A stretch of 64,000 bases of DNA, taken from assembly GCA_963383645.1 (NCBI GenBank), contig OY726557.1, positions 150,403,860-150,467,859 of the forward strand, written 5' to 3'. Both the position numbers and the translations under genes were made by a program. Position 1 is the first letter of the stretch. Each line of letters starts with the position of its first letter. Source of the stretch: Muscardinus avellanarius (lineage: Eukaryota; Chordata; Mammalia; Rodentia; Gliridae). Under the pieces are notes generated by a model. It made no database searches and was not told the origin of the DNA. It saw only the letters and a program-made list of their open reading frames with translations. This document shows positions 10,470 through 21,148 of this stretch, in pieces.

Positions 10470-10944
10470 TGAATATTTGTGTCCCCTCAATTTCCTATGT
10501 TACATCGTAATCTCCAAGTGTGTTAATATTAAGAAGTGAGACTTTGAGAAGTGATTAAGTCATGAAGGCTCTGCCCTCATTAAGAGTATTAATGCTGCCA
10601 GGTGTGGTGATGCAGGCTTTTAATCCCAGTATTTGGGAGGCTGAGACAGGAGGATTGCAGGTTCGAGGATAGCCTCAACAAGTAGCGAGACTCTCATCAA
10701 TCTAGTGAGACCCTGTTTCCAAATAAGAAATAAAACAGGGCTGGAGGTGTAGCTCAAAGGAAGAATGCCTCTGGATCCAGTACTCTCCCCCCCATACATA
10801 CATGAGGATTAATGATTCAATAAAAGAGGTCCAAGGAAGTTTGTTGACTTTTCTATTATGTGAAGACATATAGAAAGTACCATCTGGAACTTCCCAACCT
10901 CTATTACTGTGAGAAATAAATTTTCATTGTTTAAAAATTACCTA
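10470..10944 (+). mobile_element. MaLR-type LTR split by a SINE
   Basis: The order ataggttgaatatttgtgtc, then agtgattaagtcatgaaggc (10470-10595), resumed as tgaagacatatagaaag, then actgtgagaaataaattttc (10858-10940), matches the start and end of MLT1/MST-like LTRs of the ERVL-MaLR group. A SINE occupies 10598-10802. No internal retroviral sequence adjoins, so it is probably a solo LTR. Confidence 0.65.
10598..10802 (+). repeat. Dimeric SINE inside the MaLR LTR
   Basis: Left half gccaggtgtggtgatgcagg; right half ggctggaggtgtagctcaaa. The tail is C-rich (ctctccccccc) in place of A-rich. Confidence 0.85.
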
Positions 10945-11146
10945 GTCTAAACTGGGCATGGTGGCACACACTTGTAATCCCAGTGCTTGGAAGGCTGAGA
11001 CAGGAAGATCCCACAGGTTCAAAGCCAGCCTCAGTTACTTAGTGAGGTTCTCAGCAACTTAGTGAGACTCTGTTTCCAAATAAAATAGAAAATAGGTCTG
11101 GGAGTATAGCCTGGAGCTAGAAAGCCCATGGGTTCCACCTCCAGTA

Positions 11147-11147
<1 letters not shown>
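10945..11147 (+). repeat. Dimeric SINE ending in (CA)n
   Basis: It runs from actgggcatggtggcacaca to tccagtaccac. The duplication aaattaccta at 10935-10944 and 11196-11205 encloses both the SINE and the CA tract, so the microsatellite occupies the tail position. Confidence 0.88.

Positions 11148-11190
<43 letters not shown>
11148..11190. repeat. (CA)n microsatellite
   Basis: About 21 uninterrupted CA units continuing from the SINE's terminal CAGTACCAC. Confidence 0.95.
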
Positions 11191-11194
<4 letters not shown>

Positions 11195-11520
11195 TAAATT
11201 ACCTAAAGTATTTTATAGGCATGTTATTATATGTTGTTATATACAAAGACAATGCTCTAATGTGAAATTGAATGTTCAATTCAAATACCTAAATATATTT
11301 ACCTCTACACCTTTTATATCTCCCTGTAGAGTTAAGGAAATTCTATTTCATCTGAATCTTTTCCTAAGTCACTAAATAGTTGTTACCATCACTTCTGGGT
11401 TCAGTGGGAGGTCAATTCTTCCTAGTTTCAGTTGCACCAAAAATTTATGGGGAGAGAGGAAAAAGAAATGAAGCATGTGAGTTAGTATTTATTGGTTTGC
11501 AGCATATAGTTTCAGATAAT

Positions 11521-11910
11521 TCTTTGGGGATTGAGCCCAAACGTTTTCTTTCTCTGAGCTTTACCCCAAGATCTTTTTATATTTTTTAATTTTTTTTTTT
11601 TTTTTTGGTGGTACTGGGGTTCCTGGAAGCCCTTCTGCCTCCGGGCTACACTCCCAGACCTATTTTTTACATTTTCATTTTGGAAACAGGGTCTCCTAAG
11701 CCAACGCGTGCGGCTGGCTTCGAACCTGCGCGATCCTCCTGTCTCTGCCTCCCAAGCGCGGGGATTACAAGCGTGCGCCACCACGCCCGGCTTTTATATT
11801 TTTTAATTTTGAAACAGGGTCTTACTAAATTCCTGCATGCTGGTCTCAAACCAGCAATGTTCCTTGGTCTCCCAAGTCCTGGGATTACATGTGTGCATCA
11901 CCATGCTTCT
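11521..11910 (-). mobile_element. SINE interrupted by a younger SINE
   Basis: The outer antisense element has its right half at 11521-11574 (tttggggattgagcccaaac, then ctttaccccaag) and its left half at 11811-11910 (gaaacagggtcttactaaat, then catcaccatgct). The inner copy fills 11594-11791. The 19-bp duplication ttttatattttttaatttt flanks the inner copy exactly (11575-11593, 11792-11810). Confidence 0.85.
11594..11791 (-). repeat. GC-rich short-linker SINE, inner copy
   Basis: It contains ggtggtactggggttcctgg, then taagccaacgcgtgcggctg, ending ccaccacgcccgg. It is the inserted partner of the nested pair described at 11521-11910. Confidence 0.9.
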
Positions 11911-12605
11911 CAGTTAAATAATTTAAATGTGATGCATCTATCCAATATTAAATATTATTTATTTTGATGGTAATTCATTATGTTTTAAAAGTTTACTATC
12001 AAAGTTAATTTTTTAAGTGCATATACTGACAAAGATTGCAAGAGGTATGGCAGAGACTGTACTCTATAAATATTCTCTTTTAAAATAAAAAAGAACAGCA
12101 GACTTCAGAGAAATATACAAAACAAAACCCAGTATAGCTCTGTGCTGTTATATACTTCTTGGTAAAAGTTTTTCGGCTTCTTGAGCTATGGTTATAGTTA
12201 GCTTATATAAGAGTTCTTTTGAATAAGCACATTTTTTGGCAATGCATCTTATTATTGAAGATGTATTGGAGGGAATTGAAGGGAAAGATATCAATGTAGC
12301 AAAGCACATATCAGCTCCAAGCAAAAGCAGGTATGATTTTTTTCCCTCTCCCACAGTAACCAATGTTCTAGGGCGCAGTTGCTCTAATGACAAATAACAG
12401 AGCCCTCTCCTGACACCTGACAGATAGTGTGAGCAAGCAAGAAAATTTTGTCCTCTTAAACAACTGGGCTATTGGATGCTTTGCTGCTCTGCCCTAATTG
12501 ATGCCATCTAAACTGCTGGCACTTGCAGTTCAGCCAGAAGAAATAAATATGCTAAGGTCTTGAAGTGGCACAGTGCATTTGGTGTTTCTAAGAAAGAAGA
12601 TCAGG

Positions 12606-12980
12606 TGAAGCATGGTGGCATAATCCTGTATTCCCAGTACACGGAAGGCTGAGACAGATGGATCACAGGTTCAAGGCCAGCCTCAGCAAACTAGTGAGAC
12701 CCTGTTTCAAAAATAATACCAGTACTTGGGAGGCTGAGACAGAGAACTGAAGGTTCGAGGACAGCTTCAGCAAGTAGTGAGACTCATCAACCTAGTAAGA
12801 CCTTGTTTCCAAATAAGAAATAAAATTGGGCTGTGCGTGTAATAGTAAGGTAGAATGCCTCTCGGTTCTATCCCAAGTATTCAAAAAAATAAATAAATAA
12901 AATTTAAAAATAAAATAAAGAGGGATGGGGGTGTAGTTTGGAGGTAGAATGCCCCTGGACTGAATCCCCAGTGCTACACA
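12606..12980 (+). repeat. Compound of two SINEs, probably nested
   Basis: The order is a left half (12606-12714), then a near-complete SINE (12715-12915, starting at ccagtacttgggaggctgag), then a further right half (12918-12980, gatgggggtgtagtttggag). The outer halves fit a single element split at its A-rich linker. Confidence 0.65.
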
Positions 12981-13137
12981 CAAAAAGTATGAATAATCTT
13001 TTCCTCTGTGTTGTTGCTAATTATAACTTTAGATCCTTTAGTGCTGTTTTTACTGTATATATGATCTAGTTTATCTTTTATTTGCAAGAAACAATTATGC
13101 TCTGACTTATAATTGAATGCCCTTTAATGTCATTTAA

Positions 13138-13138
<1 letters not shown>

Positions 13139-13187
<49 letters not shown>

Positions 13188-13198
13188 TTATATATATA
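13139..13198. repeat. (AT)n microsatellite
   Basis: More than 20 AT units, then a degraded ATATAG tail. Confidence 0.93.
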
Positions 13199-13844
13199 GT
13201 TATATGGCCATCAATGTAAAATGCTGAAGCTTTTTTACATCATAGCAACTATTAATAAATATTTTCACAGAAATGGTTATTTTGAGTCTTTATTTCCATT
13301 TTCACTTCTATAAAATGATTGTTGAATAACATGTAATTAAATCAGAGCTTTCTGCTTCACAGCCTAACATCTTTTTTTAGATAAATTCTGTGATAAAATA
13401 ACTCTCTGACATCACAGCCTGTTGCTATGAAAATAGAACATCAAAAAATTGTCAGTGTCAACTTACCCAGCAGTATGGCTCAGTATAAATTTAAAGGAAA
13501 AGAGGCCAAGTTACAATTTCCATTTTTAAGCAGTTCTCATCTGAGCTTATCTCTTTCTTCTAATATCTTCCTAAAGGCAAACAACTATAGCCAACACACT
13601 AGCACTTTCCTTTCAGTTATTTTCCATAGAATTAGAATCACACTAAGATCATGGTGTACCTTTTACTTCTCCTTGGGGATATGTCACCAAAGTATACTCA
13701 GGCTAAGTAACCAATCTGCTAATCCGTTTCCCTGACACCTGCCTAATTCCACTCACATTGTTTTAAGTTTCTGTATGGCACCATCTTCCATCCATGAAGC
13801 AACATCTGTATTCATGTGACAGTTGGTACTGCCATTTAACAAAT

Positions 13845-14215
13845 AATTCTGATAAAGTTTATGTGTTGGAAACTTAATCACCAGTGTGAGTGTCAGGAGG
13901 TAGGGCCTACTAAGAGGTGATTAGGCCATTAGGGCTCTGCTCTTGTGAATGGATTATCACTCCAGTGGGTTTGTTAAAAAAAAGCAAGTTTGATAGATTA
14001 AATATTTAATTAAAAAAAAGCAAGTTTGTCCCTCTGTTGCTTTTTTCTCTCACCTTCTACTCTGGAATGGTGTAGAATACAGGTTTTTGTCAGATGTGGC
14101 CCCTCCATCTTGAACTTCCTAGCCTCCAAAAACTTTCAAAAAGCAAATCTTACTTTACACATTACTCAACTTATGATATTCTGCCTATAAAAGCAATAAT
14201 GGACTAATGGGATAC
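13845..14215 (+). mobile_element. MaLR-type LTR
   Basis: The series gtgagtgtcaggaggtaggg, then aggtgattaggccattaggg, then cttgaacttcctagcctcca, then ataatggactaatggg matches MLT1/MST LTRs of the ERVL-MaLR group. A local duplication of aaaaaaaagcaagtttg lies inside it (13977-14027). I see no coding remnant. Confidence 0.6.
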
Positions 14216-14457
14216 TGAGGTTTTGGTGTGGTTTATTATTGTAAAATAGCCTAACCCTGACAGATAAAGTCAAGGTATGGCAAACGCTGCAATAACCACA
14301 AAAATTTGGTGTCTTAACCCAAGATTTTATTTCTCCTTCATTTGACAGTTCAATGAAGTGGTATTTGGCAGTCTTCCATGTGATGATTTAGGAAACTTCT
14401 TTTTCCATTTGTAGCTCCCATATCCCATAGGACTATAAAATTTTCTTCTGAGTTTGT

Positions 14458-14652
14458 TGTTGTTTGTACTGGGGATTGAACACAGTAACATTCTACCTCT
14501 GAGCTATAACCCCCATCTCCAGCCATATTTTGTTTTTATTTTGAAACAGGGTCTCATTAAGTTGCTGAGAACCTAAGTTGCTAAGGCTGGCTTTGAACTC
14601 ATTATCCTCGCAAGTACTAGTATTACAGGTATTGGCCACCAAATCTGGCTCT
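14458..14652 (-). repeat. Dimeric SINE, antisense
   Basis: It runs from gtactggggattgaacacag to ggccaccaaatctggctc, with a shortened left half. Confidence 0.82.
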
Positions 14653-15298
14653 CCTGAGTTATTTGAACCTGGTTGATTGACAGATTAAGAGTGAATTCTT
14701 AACTCTTTTAAAGATTTTTATAGCAATTCCTGATTGTAAAGGAGGATGGGTAATATAATCTTACTATATACACTAGAATAAGATTGAATGATATTTGGTC
14801 AACAGATAGGACTCTCTGACACAGTGTGCATACAAATCTGGCACTCCATTAAATGAACCTGCAGGTCAATCAGGCCTTGACTTGCTTTTTTAAGATGTAT
14901 GCAGGGCAGGCTTCATGGCATGCAATCTGTATAGTCTCACAGGGTCTCCTGTTTAGATAAACTCTATACTGTATTTTAATGCTTTACTCTTATAAAGCAC
15001 TATTTTTCAATAAACACTCTATATTTTCATTTTACTAAGGGTCTCTCAAATTATGGAGTTTATTCTAAGTGTAGGTTATAACAGAAAGATGCTCAGGTGG
15101 AAGGCTTAGCTGCACACAGAATGTGGAAAAGTTCAGTACAGGTTTTCTAAGAATTCTCTGGGCTTGTAGCTAGTATCTTGAAAGAATTTGTTGTGTACAT
15201 TCTTGCTTATGACCATTATAGTTGGTGTCATTCTTATCATCTCAAGGAGAACTGACTGTGAAATAAAAAAATAAGTAATGTGGGTTTGTTTTCTGGGG

Positions 15299-15503
15299 TT
15301 TTTTTTTTTTTTTTTTTTTTTTTTTTGGTGGTACTGGGGTTCCTGGAAACCCTTTTACCTTTGAGCTACACTCCCAGACCTGTTTTTTATATTTTTATTT
15401 GGAAACAGAGTCTCAAGCCAGCGCGGCTGGCTTCTAACCTGCACGATCCTCCTGTCTCCACCTCCCAAGGGCGGGGATTACGAGCATGCGCCAAAATGCC
15501 CAG
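15299..15503 (-). repeat. GC-rich short-linker SINE, antisense
   Basis: A T28 run precedes ggtggtactggggttcctgg. The subfamily junction reads caagccagcgcggctggctt. Confidence 0.88.
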
Positions 15504-15633
15504 CAATGGGTTTGTTTTTAATAAAAAAAACATGTGCCCTTAAAACCTCCTAGTATTTTTAAAAATGCTATTAAAAGCCAAAACGTTGACTCCCATAAAC
15601 CATGCTATTGGTTTTTGTTTTTTGTTTTTTGTT

Positions 15634-15675
<42 letters not shown>

Positions 15676-15860
15676 GTGGTACTGGGGTTCCTGGAAACCC
15701 TTTACCTCCGGGCTACACTCCCAGACACCGATTTTTTAAAAATATTTTTATTTGGAAACAGGGTCTCTTAAGCCAGCGAGGCTGGCTTTGAACCTGTGGG
15801 ATCCTCCTGTCTCCACCTCCCAGGCCCGGGGATTACAAGCGTGCGCCACCACGCACAGCT
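15634..15860 (-). repeat. GC-rich short-linker SINE, antisense
   Basis: A T tract of about 40 precedes ggtggtactggggttcctgg. The element ends gcgccaccacgcacagct. A diverged duplication aaaccatg(c/t)t lies at 15597-15606 and 15861-15870. Confidence 0.88.
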
Positions 15861-15996
15861 AAACCATGTTGTTAAAGACAATAAGGCTCTTGCAAATTAA
15901 AGGTCTAGGCCCTGAAAGAAACAGAGAACATAAATGAAATGCTATAACATTTAATGGTCATCTTAGCTAGGTGTGAGTTTCAAGAGTTAGATAGGA

Positions 15997-16221
15997 GCCG
16001 GGCGTGGTGGCGCTCGCTTGTAACCCCAGCATTCAGGAGGCTGAGACTGGAGGATCGTGGTTCACAGACAGCCTCAGCTACTTAGTGAGGACCTCTGTAA
16101 CTCAGTGAGATCCGGTTTCAAAATAAAGAATAAAAAGTAGGGCAGGAGGTGTCGCTCGGAGGTCGAATACCCCTAGGTTCCACCCCCAGACCCCAGACCC
16201 GCCAAAAAAAAAAAAAAAAAA
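15997..16221 (+). repeat. Dimeric SINE, full length
   Basis: It runs from gccgggcgtggtggcgctcg to cccagacccgcc plus A18. It has the long linker form and a right half gggcaggaggtgtcgctcgg. Confidence 0.88.
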
Positions 16222-17114
16222 GTTAGAAAGGACTGGAACTTGGAAAGAGTGCCTGTGAAACTAGATATAAGAGAGTAGAATTTCTAAGACTACATGATTA
16301 GGAACAGAATTAGCATTAAGAGATACCTAACCCACTGTCACTGCCCATGATTAGATCAAGGTAGGTGCCAAACAAATGGCAGATTATTTGCAAATCATTA
16401 GCTGCCCCTCTAGGACTCATCTCCTTTGTGGCCTTTGCTGAAGAATCACATGAATTTATCTCTGTGCTGATCTTCACCAATTCTCTTCAGTAACTGACAC
16501 ATACCACCTACGGATTTTCTAAAGAACAGATGCCTAACTGTGGCCCAAGAATCTGCTGAATCCTATTCAGACTGTCCTGTGTAGATGACTCTATTTTCAG
16601 TGGCTAAAAAAAGTTAAGATCCCTGAACTGATGATGGAGTTACTTAAATTCAAAAAGGTGGTAGTGATATGGATGAAAGTAGTATTAATAGAACTTGAAG
16701 GTAGAAAATAAGAAAACTCCTTTTACATTCCTCTTCTATAACTACTTCCTTTGATTCTGTAGACTATTTTAAATCCTTGCCAGATTAGAGTTTATGTTTG
16801 TTGGGTATACCCTAAAGACCCTAAGTGATACTAAATGTGTATCCCATGGCAGTTTTGATAACACTAACACATTCATTTTCTTTTTTTGAACAGTAGAATG
16901 ATGGTATACAGTATCAAAACATAGTCACAAAATGGTTCAACGTTTTACCAATGTTGCAAAGTTAAAAAGTCCATCTGTCTATCCATGGTTTTCCTTAGTT
17001 TAACAAACCTACTTTCAAATAGTAAGTTGGAGAAATATATAGTGTGACAAAAAGGCAATACTTATCTAGCAATGAAATTATGAAACTTATAAAAATTATA
17101 AATTATGAAAACAA

Positions 17115-17505
17115 AGCTGGGCGTGGTGGTGCATGCTTGTAATCCCAGTATTTGGGAGGCTGAGACAGGAGGATCTGGATTCATAGCTTGCCTCAGGTAC
17201 TTAGTAAGGTCCTCCACAACTTAGTGAGACCCTGTTTCAAAAATAAAGAATAAGGCCGGGCGTGGTGGCACATGCTTGTAATCCCCACGCTTGGGAGGTG
17301 GAGACAGGAGGATTGCACAGGTTCGAACCGAGCCTTGCTGGCTTAAGAGACCCTGTTTCCAAATAAAATATAAAATAGGTCTGGGAGTGTAGCCAGGGTT
17401 CCATCCCCAGTACCATCAAAAAAATAATAAAAAAAAAGAATAAGATATTGGGCTAGAGGTAGAATGCCCCTGGTTTCATTCCCTAGCACCACACATACAC
17501 AAATT
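17115..17505 (+). mobile_element. SINE interrupted by a younger SINE
   Basis: Outer left half: 17115-17254. Outer right half: 17445-17505 (gggctagaggtagaatgccc). The inner GC-rich copy lies at 17255-17434. The duplication aaagaataag at 17245-17254 and 17435-17444 marks the insertion point in the outer A-rich linker. Confidence 0.88.
17255..17434 (+). repeat. GC-rich short-linker SINE, inner copy
   Basis: It starts gccgggcgtggtggcacatg. The junction is gccttgctggcttaagagac. The right half is shortened (gggagtgtagccagggttcc). Confidence 0.88.
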
Positions 17506-18808
17506 ATGAAAACTGTTTAAGAATATACCTAACACAAATTGTGTGCACTTATTTTGGGTCTTATCTATCACTTTGACCAACCAAAAGGGGAGTTCTTTAC
17601 AATAAGTCATCAAAACAATGCATGCTCTTGCCAGTCATTTTGGTTCTGTGAAGCACTTTTCATCATTTGGGGTGCATATTCACCTACTAGAAGGCAAATG
17701 AGGTATCCTGTTTGATATAATTTCCCTCTTTAGCATTTTTATCCTTTGTCATATTGGTTAGGTTTTAAGTTGAAACTTCTCTGTCCTTAGCAATCTGATA
17801 TCTAACACATTCCTTTCTGCCTATAAATAATATCCATAATTTTATAGTCTGATCTTTTTAAAGTCATCCAAACTAGGCAACTCTCTAAAATTACTACTCT
17901 CGATTACTACAAAATCAGCACCTTTCATAGTCAGAAAACACCATCAGCAGAGAAACAAAAAATGTAATTACAAGGGAAAGAGAAAAAGAGGGCTGGAAAA
18001 ACAAGACACCAGAAAGAAACCAGACCACAGTGCTGCGGCCAGAGCCGCGGCGCGGAGTGGCGGGCACCATCTTCCCTTGAGGCACCAGGCCCCAGAGAGG
18101 AGGGCGACTCAGAACAGAGCTCAGAGCCACAGAGGTGATACTCTGGCCTCATGTCTGAGGACGCGGCGGCAGCGGCTTACTGCCAGCGGCAGCGGCGACT
18201 TCACCAGACGGCACCAGACCAACGCACTCAACAGCTCACCAGGCTCCAGAGAGGAGCGGCAGACAGCAAGCCGAGGTGAGCTGCTGCGGAACAGCCGGGC
18301 GGGATTTGGCAGATTTTTCGGCGCAGGAAGCATCTAAAGCTCCCAGTGGCTGGGCTCAGTACACCCTGCAGAGACTCAGAGCGGAGCTCAAAACCAGAGA
18401 AGAAATATGCCACCCTCACGGCCGAGGGTGTGACAGTGGCACCATATTGCCACCGGCGGCAACAGCAGCGAATTCACCGAGTCCACTACAGCTCCATCTG
18501 CGCACTCATCAACAGTAAGTCAAACTGCAGCCCCGAGAGGAGAAATCCCAGTACTGCACTCCCAGGGACTTGACCCAGTGGGGGAGTGGTGGTGGCAGAG
18601 ATATCACACCATAGGAGAACGCATAACCTGGCACCCCTCCATGGTCTAAAGCAGCCTCATTTGACTCCCTGGGTCTGAGACTCTGCGATACATCCCAGTA
18701 AAGGAGTAGTGGTGACTGAGATACCACAGACTCGAGATCCACAGCACCTTAAGTGAAGTCTTAGTGACTCAAGGGAAGAACCCAGAGAAGGCACAAACTT
18801 CCGAAATC

Positions 18809-19753
18809 ATGGGAAAGAGGAATAACAATGGAGCAATGAATGCCCACAACCCAACAACATCAGAACCTGATAAAACAGAAATTCAGAGGTTTCTAGAAGA
18901 TCAAATCAGGAAAATAACTGTAGAAATAATAGAGGTGCTTCGAAAAGAACTCAGAGAGAGCCAAAAAGAGATAAAGGATGCAATTAATGAAGTAAAGGCC
19001 TCAATTCAAAGTACAAACAACCGATTAGACCACATGGAGAATAGAATTTCGCTCTTAGAAGATGATCACTCCAAAAATGAACACATAGTTTCTAATTTAG
19101 AAAAAAAAATCCGACAGCAGGAATCTGACATTAAAGAAATATGGGCCCATTTTAAGAGAGCTAACCTAAGAATAACTGGAATAGAGGAGGGAAAAGAAGG
19201 TGGAACCAAAGGGACCAACAATTTCTTCAAGGAAGTAATAGCAGAAAATTTTCCAAACATAGAGCAAGAGGTTGATACACAGGTCCAGGAAACGTATAGA
19301 ACCCCCTTTAGACAGGATCGGAGAAGAGGATCCCCACGCCACATAATTGTCAAAATGACCAATGTGGAAGCCAAAGAGAGAATCTTAAAGGCAACAAAAA
19401 CAAAGGGCCAAGTGACATTCAGAGGCAAACCAATTAGAATCACTCCAGACTTTCCAAACTTTCCCAAACTCCAGACTTTCCCTTCTGGCTTCATGAAAGC
19501 CAGAATGGCTTGGAATAACATATTCCAAACTCTGAAAGAAAACAACTTCCAGCCAAAAATTTTCTACCCAGAAAAACTTTCTATCAAATTAGATGGGGAA
19601 ATAAGAAGCTTCCATGACAAACAGAAACTGAAGGAATTTATGTCTTCAAAACCAGCACTAGAGAAAATACTCAAAGAGATTAACTACAAAGAAGAAATAG
19701 GTAACACACACCAGAACCAGAGAAACAAGATTTTCCATCCAACAGACAACTAA
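18809..19753 (+). CDS. L1 ORF1p, open reading frame (314 aa)
   Basis: This is the LINE-1 ORF1 protein, the trimeric RNA-binding chaperone that packages L1 RNA in the cytoplasm. I chose the ATG at 18809 (MGKRNNNG); an in-frame GTG 15 codons upstream is not preferred. Residues from about 30 to 130 form a heptad-rich coiled coil (QKEIKDAINEVKASIQS, then DHMENRISLLEDD). An RRM follows, from NLRITGIEEG to RRGSPRHIIVKM and KGKV-like KGQVTFRGKPIRIT. The C-terminal domain includes NNFQPKIFYPEKLS and PALEKILKEINY. The length is slightly below that of the human protein (338 aa). The linker after the RRM contains extra residues (FPNFPKLQTFPSGF). There is no frameshift or stop, which implies a relatively recent origin. 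No reverse transcriptase follows, so the element is not autonomous. Confidence 0.88.
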   Translation: MGKRNNNGAMNAHNPTTSEPDKTEIQRFLEDQIRKITVEIIEVLRKELRESQKEIKDAINEVKASIQSTNNRLDHMENRISLLEDDHSKNEHIVSNLEKKIRQQESDIKEIWAHFKRANLRITGIEEGKEGGTKGTNNFFKEVIAENFPNIEQEVDTQVQETYRTPFRQDRRRGSPRHIIVKMTNVEAKERILKATKTKGQVTFRGKPIRITPDFPNFPKLQTFPSGFMKARMAWNNIFQTLKENNFQPKIFYPEKLSIKLDGEIRSFHDKQKLKEFMSSKPALEKILKEINYKEEIGNTHQNQRNKIFHPTDN

Positions 19754-19799
19754 GGTTGGCTATCTTTGGAGATTCATTATTTGTTAGTGTTTTACTTAT

Positions 19800-20600
19800 C
19801 TCTAAATTGTATTGTTTGCTTTTATTGTTGCTAATTTTTAGGATTTCTAGTTGGAATATTAATATACTTTCAGATATAGCATTTGGAAATATTTTATCCA
19901 ATTCTATCAGTAACTTTTAACTCTGTTTACATTCTTTGGATATACAATACTTTTTTATTCTTTAGGGAGTTTGAGTTTGTATACCCTTCTGTTGCCTGTG
20001 CCATTGAAATCATATCCAAGAAATCACTACCAATTTCAATGTTGTGAGGTTTAATGACCCAGATTTTCTTCTAAAAGTTTATAGTCTTAAGATTTATATT
20101 TAGGTCTTTTATCTATTTTGAGTTAATATTTGTATATGGGGTTGGTTAGGTAAGGGTCCAGTTTTATTCTTTTTCATGTAATTATTATTTTTCAACAATA
20201 TTTAGTCAAAAGATTATTATTTCCTCCACCAAATGTTTGTGGAAACCTTGTCAAAAATAACTTGACAATATATAGAAGAATTTATCTCTAGGCTTTTATT
20301 ATATTATTTATTATATTGTTATTATATTATTATATTATATATTATATATTATATGTTATATATAATATTATATATTATGTTATCTATTATGTTATATATT
20401 ATATTTTATTATTATTATATTATTATATTATATTATTTATTATATTATAGTACTGCCTTTAGAACAGTACTACACTGTTTCAATTATTGTAACTTTATAT
20501 GGTTTGAAATCAGAAAATATACATCTTCTAGCTTTGTTCTTTTTCGAGATCGTTTGGATATCTAGAGTCCATATTCCATATTAGGATAGATTTTTTTTCT
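19800..20600 (-). mobile_element. Old L1 ORF2 segment, antisense
   Basis: On the plus strand the series gttgcctgtgccattgaaat, then catatccaagaaatcac, then ttttgagttaatatttgtat, then gtaactttatatggtttgaa is the reverse complement of a conserved stretch in the C-terminal half of L1 ORF2. It is much more diverged than the neighbouring ORF1 and contains no long open frame. Confidence 0.78.
20290..20455. repeat. (TAT/TATA)n low-complexity tract
   Basis: About 165 bp made almost only of T and A in TTA, TAT and TATATT units, interrupting the antisense L1 segment. Confidence 0.9.
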
Positions 20601-21148
20601 GAAAAATAAATAAATAAATGTATGATAGTTTCACCTAAAAAAAATTCTCTGGTAAGAAAGAAAGCAAAAAGAAATATTGAAATGTTATCTTTAAGTCATC
20701 AAAAGCTTTGTATCAGACAAATGAAACTGTTCTGTGAGATTATCATTGTTAATTTTGGATAAATGCTATACTAGATGTCAACCACTAAGCCAAGCATGGG
20801 AAGGATGGATGGGGAGGGAACGGGGTAGGAATCAGGGAGGGGCTAATTGGGCGATGTGTGCATGTATGTCTACAAAAGTTTTTTTTTTTTTTTAATCCCA
20901 TTATGATGTATGAATACAGTGCACCAATAAAAAAGGTAAAAAAATAAAATAAAATTACTACTCTCTTCCTATACTTCATTGTTTTATATATTTATTTTCC
21001 TGTTCATAGTGACTTTTAAAATTTTAGATTTCCAGAAAAACTGCAATGATACTGCAGAAAGTTCCTATAGTTCCCACACCAAGTTTCTTCTATTAGTGAT
21101 GTCTTATGTTTGGTATAGCACATTTCCCAAAATTAATGAACAAATGTT

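Larger units (their letters stand above)
17902..20950 (+). mobile_element. Chimeric ORF1-only L1 derivative with TSD
   Basis: The whole segment is bounded by a perfect 15-bp duplication aaaattactactctc (17887-17901 and 20951-20965), with an A-rich tail before the right copy, as produced by L1-type target-primed insertion. Inside are a GC-rich L1 5' region (about 17990-18808), an open ORF1 (18809-19753), an old antisense L1 ORF2 segment (about 19800-20600) holding a (TAT)n tract, and a 3' tail (about 20780-20950). The tail resembles other L1-like tails in the window, with gtgtgcatgtatgt and gatgtatgaatacagtgcac. No sense-strand ORF2 is present. It resembles 'half-L1' (HAL1) elements in carrying ORF1 alone, but the antisense module is unexpected. 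Confidence 0.75.

Noticed and set aside
12148..12393. Possible short processed-gene remnant (plus strand near IIEDVLEGIEGKDINVAKHI)
   Set aside because: A brief protein-like stretch was seen, but I could not match it to a family and both sides have stops.
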